Assembly (NCBI GenBank): GCA_024291935.2
Contig: CM044317.1
Coordinates: 20,110,230 to 20,174,229, forward strand
DNA length: 64,000 nucleotides
DNA from: Okapia johnstoni
Lineage: Eukaryota; Chordata; Mammalia; Artiodactyla; Giraffidae
Reading direction: 5' to 3'
Positions within the stretch are counted from its first letter, which is position 1. Each line of letters begins with the position of its first letter. The translations under genes and the position numbers were made by a program. Positions 56,125 through 64,000 of this stretch are shown here, one piece after another. Below the pieces are notes generated by a model. It did not search any database. It saw only the letters and a program-made list of their open reading frames with translations, and had not been told where the DNA came from.

Positions 56125-56570
56125 AAGAGTGGGCCTGGACTTGAGTCAGAGATCAGAATGATGGCTTTGTCACATGCTGCAGTATCACCTGGGGAAGTCA
56201 TTGACTTCTTGTATTTCATTCTCCTCATTTGCAAAATATGTCTTCCTGGACCAGGGTCTGTAGAAAAGGAACTAGAACCTGCACACTCAGAACACACAGC
56301 ATGTAGAAGGGCTGAGTGTGTGGACCTTGAGGTCATGGGTGAAGTCAGGGCTGCAGTACTATGGGGATAAAGTAAGGGATGTAGCTCAGAAATGAAGTCC
56401 CTTGCCAGGAAATTTCTACAGATAATCCTGTGAATAATCTGTAGATGAGTGTGGCTGGCTTAAAGGATCTGACCAGGTAGACAATCAATACAACAATTCA
56501 GGATCATGGTGAGGAATAAACAAGAGCATAAATGCCTATCACACTGGCTGGCACAAAACAACACTCAGAA
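56125..56570 (+). mobile_element. MIR SINE, possibly interrupted
   Basis: 'ggggaagtcattgacttctt' and 'cattctcctcatttgcaaaa' (56217-56236) give the MIR core; 'gaggaataaacaagagcata' with 'actggctggcacaaaacaac' at 56510-56561 gives a 3' end. About 250 bases between are unplaced. Confidence 0.5.
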
Positions 56571-56611
56571 AAAAACTTGTTATGGGCTGAATTGTGTCCT
56601 TCCACCCTCCA

Positions 56612-57487
56612 TCCTGATTATTTTACTTATATGCAGAGTATATTATGCAAAATGCTGGGCTGGATGAAGCACAAGCTGGAATCAAGATTTCCAGGAGAAA
56701 TATCAATAACCTCAGATATGGAGATGACACCACCCTAATGGCAGAAAGCAAAGAAGAACTAAAGAGACTCTTGATGAAAGGGAAAGAGGAGAGTGAAAAA
56801 GTTGGCTTAAAACACAACATTCAGAAAACTAAGATCATGGCATCTGGTCCCATCACTTCATGGCAAATAGATGGGAAAACAATGGAAACAGTGACAGACT
56901 TAATTATTTTGGGTTCCAAAATCACTGCAGATGGTGACTGCAACCATAAAATTAAAAGATGCTTGCTCCTTGGAAGAAAAGCTATGACCAACCTAGACAG
57001 CATATTAAAAAGCAGAGACATTACTTTGCCAACAAAGGTCTGTCTAGTCAAAGCTATGGTTTTTCCAGTAGTCATATACGGATGTGAGAGTTGGACTATA
57101 AAGAAAGCTGAGCGCCAAAGAATTGATGCTTTTGAACTATGGTGTTGGAGAAGATCTTGAGAGTCCCTTGGACTGCAAGGAGATCCAACCAGTCCATCCT
57201 AAAGGAAATCAGTCCTGAATATTCATTGGAAGGACTGATGCTGAAGCTGAAAGTCCAATACTTTGGCCACCTGATGTGAAGGACTCATTGGAAAAGACTC
57301 TGATGTTGGGAAAGATTGAAGGCAGGAGGAGAAGGGGATGACAGAGGATGAGATGGTTGGATAGCATCATCAACTCAACGGACACAAGTTTGAACAAGCT
57401 CTGGAAGTTGGTGATGGACAGGGAAGCCTGGCGTGCTGTAGTCCATGGGGTTGCAAAGAGTCAGACATGACTGAGCGACTGAACTGA
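56612..57487 (+). mobile_element. BovB 3' half nested in MLT1
   Basis: From 'tcctgattattttacttata' to 'gagcgactgaactga'. The 8-base direct repeat 'accctcca' at 56604-56611 and 57488-57495 is the target duplication, and the MLT1 reads through when one copy and the LINE are removed. Confidence 0.95.
56645..57160 (+). pseudogene. BovB reverse transcriptase remnant with YGDD box
   Basis: 171 open codons. The motif C box reads 'RYGDDTTLMAESKEEL': YGDD at 56717-56728, where other copies in the window have YADD (GCA changed to GGA). The two aspartates remain. The frame shifts at 'CWRRS' near 57157 through loss of a base in the 'agaagactcttgagag' block. The N-terminal part of the palm is missing. 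Confidence 0.85.
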
Positions 57488-57880
57488 ACCCTCCACCTCA
57501 AAAATTCATATGCTGAAGAGACAATCCTAGTATTTACCTCAGAATACAACTGCTTTGGGGATTAAGCTGTTAAAGAGGTATTTAAATTAAAATGATACCA
57601 TTAAGGTGGGCCCCAATCCAACCTGACTGTGTCCTTAGAAGAGAGAATTTCGACATCCAGAGACACCAAGGATTTGCAAGAGCAAAGGGAAGGCCACATG
57701 AGGACACCATGACAAGGCAGCTGTATGCGAGCCAAGGGGAGAGGCCTCAGAAGAACCAAACCTGCTGACATCTTGATCATGGACTTCTCAGCCTCTGGAA
57801 CTATGAGAAAATTAATTTCTGTTGTATAAGCCATCCAATCTCTGCTGTTTTGTTATGAGAGCTCTAGCAAACTAATACAG

Positions 57881-59179
57881 TGTTTGATATGAACTGAGTC
57901 AAAAAGATGAGCTACCTGTTCAAGTAATGTGGAGTATGTATTTGTAAAAAAAAAATATGAGAACCAAAAAGCCACTTTCTCACTCACACTGTGGATTCTG
58001 TAACAACAACAACAAAAAACAATGGAAAGAATATTTGCTAATGTGCCTATCAATAATATGCTAAATGACACATAAATATTCTTTAGAGTATTCATAATAC
58101 TTTAAAGTCTGCTCTCTAGGGAGTAGTTTAAGGCACAAAAGATAAGGATGCAGGATGAAATCCAAGTATTCTCTATGATAAACTGATGATATTCTAGAAC
58201 TTTCTGGGAGTTGCAGTGCGAGCATGTCCCCCTGAGCCAAAATGCTACATCCTCCACAGTGCCCCCACTACTCTCAACAGGTTTGTCTAATGATCCAAAG
58301 ATACATGCTAGATGGCTTTACGGGGAAATCTGAATGTCCTCTTCATTTTAATCAATAGAACAACGAACACAGGTTGTTCTGCCTGATGAATCAAGAAAAG
58401 AGAACACAAACCAACAAATGTCCTGCTTTTACTTAGAAGAATAAGGTGAATTTTGGAATTCAAAACTGGGTAGATTTCATGCTGGCAGCATCCTAGAACA
58501 GAATTCTTTCTGCTTTGAGTGGCAGGCTTTTAAAAAGGAACAGGGAAAGAAAATGGGGCAATTAGGCAGAGAAAGACCCCACTGAGAAAAGGGAAGATAA
58601 ACAGCCTCCTTGCTCCAAGGCTGCAACTCCTTCAGGTTTCTCTCCGGGGAGGGGTTAGGGAGGGGTGGGGAGTGGCAAAGACGTCACAGATTGTCCCAGT
58701 GCAATGGCAGTCCTGGGTCGCTTGAGACAGCTCCCTTGGGGGAGAAACGTCTGCTTCTTGTGCTCCTGCTCTGACTGTGCCCCCGGCTCTCTAATCATGC
58801 GCATCAACATAGGCAGAACCGCGAAGGCATCTGGCATTTTCCAAACCAAGTGGGGCCAGTGAAAAAGCCACCTATCTATCATCTGTCCAGCCTGCAGGAT
58901 AACTTATTTCTGTGAACCTAAGGGATGTTCCTTCAGAGTAACACAGGTGACAGAAGAATACAAATGACCTGTTTACCAATGTCAGGGCTGAGCAGAGCAG
59001 CTGGCTAGGTGGACAGCATGAAATGCTGACAGATTTTAATATCTTGGTGTCTAGCCATGGGAGCGTGTACACTGACTTGCAGACTCATCCAGGACCTTAG
59101 AGGGGCATCTTCTTTGTTTCTCAGTCTACAAACAAAATAACCTTTAGTTAGCTATATAGAATAGAATTTATCTACCATT
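57881..59179. other. Unassigned sequence
   Basis: A-run at 57948-57957, a G-rich stretch at 58646-58675, and a single 'agacgtcac' word at 58680-58688 that resembles a CRE half-site but stands alone. Overlapping small frames on both strands at 58655-58882 have no identifiable product. Confidence 0.4.
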
Positions 59180-59320
59180 TATGTTTTCATTCTTCAACAA
59201 GTGATTGTGGAGAGGCAACTGTGCCAAGCACTGGACTAAATCCAAAGGAATAAATCATGAATAATTCCAGCGACTCCCCTCTGCCCACCCTCTTGAGGTG
59301 ACTAAGAAACAAGAGAACAT
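59180..59320 (-). mobile_element. L2 3' end, weak
   Basis: 'gaggcaactgtgccaagcac' (59212-59231) and the following blocks resemble the L2 3' end complement. Confidence 0.5.
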
Positions 59321-59425
59321 ACCTGAGGACCCTACGGTCTTAGAGATACAGTAGGAGCATCTTCGCTTGTCTAGGAGGAGAGTGGAGCAGTGGATCTGAA
59401 ACACTCTAGAAAGGGAGACCTTTTT

Positions 59426-59627
59426 AATATGCATTTATTTATTTTGTTGCACTTAGTTGTGGCACACGAGATCTTCAATCTTCGTTATGGCAGGTGGAAT
59501 TTTCAGTTGTGGCATGCCGACTCTTAGTTGCAGCATGTGGGACCTAGTTCCCTGACCAGGGATCGAACCTGGGCCCTCTGCATTGGGAGTGTGGAGTCAT
59601 AGCCACTGGACCACCAGGAAAGTCCTA
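59426..59627 (-). mobile_element. CHR-type SINE
   Basis: Complement of a tRNA-derived SINE: 'atgcatttatttattttgtt' start, three 'gttg(t/c)(g/a)gcat' blocks, 'ctgaccagggatcgaacctg' with an intact B-box complement (59551-59570), and the head complement 'ggaccaccaggaaagtcc'. Confidence 0.88.
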
Positions 59628-60914
59628 TGGCTGCTTAAAGTATTGAATCAGCAAAAAGATGGTCACCAATATGTTCAGGGTTGAAAGAATTTCAAGATTT
59701 TTTCTTCCTTTTTTCCTTCTATATACTGTTTGGATTTTCTGCAATGGGCTCAAATTATTTAACTAGAAAGATATTCTGTGTTTATCAGCCTAAAATTATT
59801 GGATTGAACTAATCAATTCTTGCCACCATCATCCTCCCCCAGCCCCCAAAAACACACACCTATACACAGCTTCTCTCTTCTGTTACCTCAAAATGATCAG
59901 TAACACAGGGAGAATAAAGTTACATTTTCCTTGAAGTCTCAGTTTAGGGTGAATAAATTTGCCACCAAGTCTGTATCCCAGAGCCACACCTGTAACTCCA
60001 GAGCCTGCACCGCTTGTTGACTCACCACACCATTTGTCCCTCAGAGACAAACAATCCTGTGCTTCTTAATTTCCCACAGGTTTGACATGCTCTTCTACCC
60101 TGTCCTTATTTATCTTTCCCACCCTTAACTGGTTCTCTTTATTGAGATAAAGATTCATAATGTCTTAAAAGAGAGGGTGCAGATTCAACAACTGTTTCCT
60201 TTGTTTCTTTTGTAATTTTTACATGAATTCAGTCAAAGTCAGTTCCTATTCAACATACTTAGCAACCTTTAACTAAGTTCCCGATGACATTCAATAAGCC
60301 AAAGGCAGGACTCCAAACAAAGAGGTGGAGCTAATTAAACAAAGAGGGTCTCATTTAATCGTCTCTCCGTAGACTCACTGGCAGCAGTAAGTCAGTCCCT
60401 CAGGTTGAATGAAATGATCAAGAGAAAGAAACAAAGTTTAAATAAATCAAAGAGAGTTCTCAAAATACAAATGACAGTGAGAAGAAATGGAAGAAGACGA
60501 ACCTTCCCTCTGGAGAGGCAGGGTGGAGTGGGGGATACCAGAAACCTGCACAGCAGGTGGGCGCTGACTTCCAGGGGCTGAACCTGAGTCCTGTCCCATC
60601 CCATCAGGCAATGGTAGCCACCCCTCCTCCAGGCTGATGAGCCCTTCCTTACAGGGCTGCTGTCATGGTTCTTTAATCACCTCCCCAGTTCTCCAGGGCT
60701 GGAGTGGAAGAGACCTGTGACACTGAGGCTCAAGACCACAAGCAGCCAGTTTGGGCTGGAGAATGCTGTTCTTCTAGGTTTTCATTAGAAATTACTTTTT
60801 CCACACCCCAAATCACAACTTGCCTCTTTGCCACCCATTTTATGTTACAGTGGCTTTTCCCCTTTGACTCCAAATGTTAGTTACCTGTAAGTACACAAAG
60901 ACTCAAAAAAGTCT
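59628..60914. other. Unassigned sequence
   Basis: No repeat or exon recognised with confidence. Several small frames, none supported. Confidence 0.4.
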
Positions 60915-61105
60915 CAGCCAGGGGTGCTTTTACCCCCCAGAAATGTATGGCTATGTCTGGAGACATTTTGGCTGCCACTAGCATCTTGTGGGCAGAAACC
61001 AGAGATACTACTAAACATACTACAGTGCTCGGGACTACCCCACAGCAAAGAATTATCCAGCCCCAAATGTCAACAGAGCCAAGGGTGAGGGACCCTGCTC
61101 TGGAG
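60915..61105 (+). mobile_element. MER20 (hAT-Charlie non-autonomous DNA transposon)
   Basis: 'ggctatgtctggagacattt', 'ggctgccactagcatcttgt', 'agatactactaaacatacta' and 'caaagaattatccagcccca' match MER20 in order over its normal length of about 200 bases. Confidence 0.85.
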
Positions 61106-61246
61106 GAAGATTAGCTTTGGGGGGCCCTTTAAGGCTCCTCGAGAGGAGGCATTCTAGAACCCAGCTGTCCATTACACTAGCCAGACACCCTCCTCTTTAA
61201 AAAATAAAATAAAATTATGGAATTGAAGAACATAAATATTACAATG
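61106..61246. other. Unassigned short spacer
   Basis: Nothing recognised. Confidence 0.4.
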
Positions 61247-61380
61247 TCCTCATTATACAGATGAGGAAGTTGAGGGTCCAAGGGAAGATGTAGTTTTCTC
61301 AAGATCAAACAGTGAGACTGGGTTGTCTGGAAACTAATGTCCTATTACAGCAAAACTCACCATTACTCTATCTGGCAGGC
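61247..61380 (-). mobile_element. MIR SINE
   Basis: 'cattatacagatgaggaagt' and 'gatgtagttttctcaagatc' give the MIR complement; the tRNA-like end is decayed. Confidence 0.65.
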
Positions 61381-62190
61381 ATTTTATTTTGAAAAGGAAA
61401 CTAAGTTAGCCTGATCATACCCTCTGCACAGTTTTGCCATATGTCCTTCTGTTGTCTTCAACTGACAATTCAACTTCATTCTTCAGGCAGATTTCGGAAT
61501 TATTTTAATTGATTTGATGCCTGTATCTTCCTCTACTATAGAAAACACGGTTGTCATCCCTTGTATATTTGGATTATACTACTTCATTTAATTGTTTATT
61601 ACCTCCCAAGGCAACATTTTCACTAGACTGATTCTTGCACTGTAAGACATCCAGTGACATGGTGTAGGACTGTCTTGAGCTTCAGTTCCTGAGTGACACA
61701 AATTTGGATTCAGCGTTTTGCTAGTCAATCTTTTCAGTTGTCGTGATAGAAACTCACACTATCTTATCTGAAAAATGGAACTGTCTGACTCATTTATTTG
61801 GGAAGTTCATTTATTACTGGCATCAGGAAAGGATGGATTTGAGGATTCAAACAATGTCCCAGAATTTGTTTTCCCTTTCTCTGTTTTCTTCTATGGAGTT
61901 TATTTAAACCAAGACTCTCTCCCCATGTACCAAAGATGACCCTCCAAACCTCAGTTTCAGGCACTCAGAGTCCATATCTGTGGCCTCTTTGTTCCAGCAT
62001 CCAAATCAGTCACCAGAAAGGTCTCTATTTAGCCTCACCTGGCAAAGGAGTTGGGGGGCTCTTTTGTTCGTCAGGTTTATCACAATCACTTTGAGTGAGG
62101 AAAGGGGACCTTAAAGAAAGGAAGCATTCAGAAGCAGAGAAAATATTAACAGTTCATCCAATTTAATAAGTGTTGCCATCTCTCTCTCTG
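61381..62190. other. Unassigned sequence
   Basis: Nothing recognised. Confidence 0.4.
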
Positions 62191-62286
62191 TTTGTCTCTG
62201 CTTCTCTGACTTTCCATCTCTGTCTCTGGCTCTGTCTCTCTCTCTCTCTATATATATATACATATATACACATACATACATATAAA
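62191..62286 (+). repeat. CT / TA / CATA compound simple repeat
   Basis: Imperfect (TCTC)n at 62178-62248, then (TA)n, then CATA-type units, running into the truncated SINE that follows. Confidence 0.9.
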
Positions 62287-62450
62287 GAGATGCTGGTTTG
62301 ATCCCCAAGTAGAGAAGATCCCCTGAGGAGGGCATGGCAACCCACTCCAGTATCTTGCCTGGAGAATTCCATGGACAGAGGAGCCTGGTGGGCTACAGTC
62401 CATAGGGTCTCACAGAGTTAGACACAACTGAAGCGACTTAGCATGCACGC
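62287..62450 (+). mobile_element. Bov-tA SINE lacking its head
   Basis: Starts at the B-box region 'gatgctggtttgatccccaa' and continues to 'aactgaagcgacttagcatg'. About 50 head bases are missing; the compound simple repeat abuts the truncation. Confidence 0.9.
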
Positions 62451-62464
62451 ATATATTTATACAC

Positions 62465-64000
62465 ACACATGCTGTGAAACTATCACTTCAGTCAAGATAA
62501 TGAAAGTATCCTTTCTCTCCAAATAAGTTCCTTCATGTCCCTTTGCAACTCCCTGTCTCACCTCTTCCCACTTTATTCCATCCCTCTCCCCAGGCAACAA
62601 ATAATCAGCTTTCTGTCACTATAGATTATCATTTCCAATTGCTAAATTTTAAATAAATTGAATTATACAGTATGTATTCTCTTCTGTCTGGCTTCTTCCA
62701 CTCAGCATAATTATTTTGAAATGTATCCCTATCATGGTACACATGAATACTTCCTTTTTGTAACTAAGTGGTATTCCATTGTAAGGATGTCCTACAAGTT
62801 GTTTATCCACTCCCTACTGATAGAAGTTTTGGTTGTTTTTAGTTTGGGGCTGTACTGGATTAAATTGAGTTCCCCAAAGACAAGCTTGGGTCCTAAGCCC
62901 CAGTACATGTGAACTTATCTGAAAATAGGGTCTTTGCAGATGTAATCAAGCTAAGGATTTGGGGATGCCATCTTCCTGGATTTAGAGTGGATCCTAAATC
63001 CAAAGACTGGTGTCATTAGAGAAAAGATATTTGAGACATACAGAAATACAGGGAAGAAGGTCATGTAAACACAGAAGAGAGCTGAGTTATGCAGTTACAA
63101 GTCAAGGACTATCAACGGCCATCAGAAGCTGGAAGAGCTAAGGAAGGAGTCTCCTCTCAAGGCTTTAGAGGGTATGGCTCTGCTAATATCTTTATTTCAG
63201 GATTCTGGCCTCCAGAACTATAAAGAATGTATTTCTGTTGTTTTTAGCCACCAGGTGTGTTGTAATGTGTTGTTGCAGGCCTAAGAAACTAACATGGGGC
63301 TCTTACAAATAAAGTTGCTAAAATTCCTGAACAATCTTTTGTATCATTATATGCTTTCAGTTCTCTTTAATAAATACCTAGGAGTTGAATGCTAGGTGAT
63401 ATGGTAAGTATATATTTAATATTCTAAGAAACTGCCAAACTGTTTTCCCAAGTGGTTATATCATTTTACATTCTGCTCAATAGCATATAAGAGTTTCAGT
63501 TACTCCATACCCCTAAAGATACTTAGCATGATTAGTCTTTTTAATTTTAGTAATAAATAGGTCCACATTATTGTGGTTTAGGTTTGCATTCCCTTAATTA
63601 TTAATGATATTTAGCATATTTTCATGGACTTTTATCCATGCCACACTTTTTTTTGATGAAGTGCTGTTTCAAATCTTCTGCCCATTTTTACTGCAATTTT
63701 TTATGTTCTTGGGATTTTTATATCTCTAGATACAGGTCCTTTATCAGATATGTGATTTACAAGATTGTGTTTCATTATATGGCTACTCTTATCATCCACA
63801 GTGTCTTTACATAAACAGTAAGTTCTAATTTTGATAAAGTTTTAAATTCCCAATATTTTCTTTCATGGATTGTATTATTAGTGTCATGTCTAAAAGAAAT
63901 ATCCCTAACTCAATGTCACAAATATTTCTTTCCTGCATGTTTTTTTTTAGTTTTCTAGTTTGTGGTTTTATAGTATGTGCTAATTTTTTATACAGTTCAG
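62465..64000 (-). mobile_element. Old L1 3' region, split by an MLT1 LTR
   Basis: Complement of the L1 3' UTR and ORF2 end: 'caagataatgaaagtatcct', 'tttctgtcactatagattat' (62611-62630), 'gtctggcttcttccactcag', 'gtggtattccattgtaagga', [MLT1 62851-63294], 'tcttacaaataaagttgcta', 'aaatacctaggagttgaatg' (63373-63392), 'gaaactgccaaactgttttc', 'tcctttatcagatatgtgat' (63738-63757). It runs off the window end. Confidence 0.8.
62851..63294 (+). mobile_element. Complete MLT1-type (MaLR) solo LTR with target duplication
   Basis: Runs from 'tgtactggattaaattgagt' to 'aagaaactaaca', about 444 bases, TG...CA bounded. Inside: 'gaaaatagggtctttgcaga' (62921-62940), 'ctccagaactataaagaatg', 'tgttgtttttagccaccagg'. 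'tggggc' occurs directly before (62845-62850) and after (63295-63300). Non-coding; no internal retroviral sequence. Confidence 0.85.

Larger units (their letters stand above)
56579..57880 (+). mobile_element. MLT1-type (MaLR) LTR, split by BovB
   Basis: The first 30 bases ('tgttatgggctgaattgtgt') are cut off by a BovB at 56612-57487; the LTR resumes with 'aaaaattcatatgctgaaga' and continues 'gtgggccccaatccaacctg' (57606-57625), 'ggacttctcagcctctggaa' (57781-57800), 'taatttctgttgtataagcc' and 'gagctctagcaaactaatac' (57860-57879). Confidence 0.85.

Noticed and set aside
58676..58692. CRE-like 'agacgtcac' as a promoter element
   Set aside because: A single short match with no TATA, CpG island or transcript evidence nearby is expected by chance in 64 kb.
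1..64000. Naming the species (cattle, sheep, goat or other)
   Set aside because: The repeats support a ruminant, probably a bovid, but none that I can recognise by eye is diagnostic of a species.

Overview
This window reads as non-coding nuclear DNA from a ruminant, most likely a bovid. The organism call rests on its interspersed repeats: many RTE-type BovB LINE fragments, Bov-tA SINEs (tRNA-derived head joined to a BovB-like tail), one BOV-A2 dimer with an (AGC)n tail, CHR-type tRNA SINEs, and L1 ends that resemble ruminant L1. Older layers common to placental mammals lie underneath: MIR, L2, old L1, MLT1 (MaLR) LTRs and MER20. I cannot name the species. I found no exon, promoter, tRNA or rRNA gene that I could defend. 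Every open reading frame with a recognisable product is part of BovB.

Layout. 1-9.3 kb: sparse repeats, including a BovB fragment with a 5' inversion (4447-4769) and a BOV-A2 element (8225-8507). 9.3-14.2 kb: a young BovB with a perfect 40-bp target duplication (10381-10936), a second BovB in the opposite orientation (11282-12362), and an L2 interrupted by a SINE and an L1 tail. 14.2-31.6 kb: repeat-poor stretches, two long L2 remnants (19125-20330 and 27535-29035), L1 sequence at 22.2-23.4 kb, a CHR SINE, MLT1, and three recent duplications (68 bp tandem, 104 bp tandem, about 360 bp dispersed). 31.6-44.7 kb: an old L1 split by two head-to-head BovBs, several Bov-tA SINEs, another old L1, a 1.9-kb BovB carrying endonuclease and reverse-transcriptase remnants and split by a SINE, and two related LTR-like repeats. 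45-57.9 kb: L1 remnants, an orphan L1 5' end, a BovB with a 342-codon open frame (50093-51120), an old L1 containing a CHR SINE and a BovB whose 357-codon frame has one stop, an ERV-type LTR, and an MLT1 LTR split by another BovB. 57.9-64 kb: mostly unassigned, with MER20, CHR and MIR copies, then an old L1 on the minus strand split by a complete MLT1 LTR.

The sequences do not cooperate as an operon or pathway. The functional relationship that can be stated is the LINE-SINE one: in ruminants Bov-tA and BOV-A2 share the BovB 3' end and are thought to be copied by its enzyme. No BovB copy here is complete, so none could supply that enzyme. I did not find a new biological system. The best leads are structural: the inverted BovB insertion, the cluster of near-identical duplications, the 40-bp target duplication, the palindromic 176-bp element and the orphan L1 5' end. 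Repeat family names come from recognition by eye, not from a database search, and boundaries of old elements are approximate.
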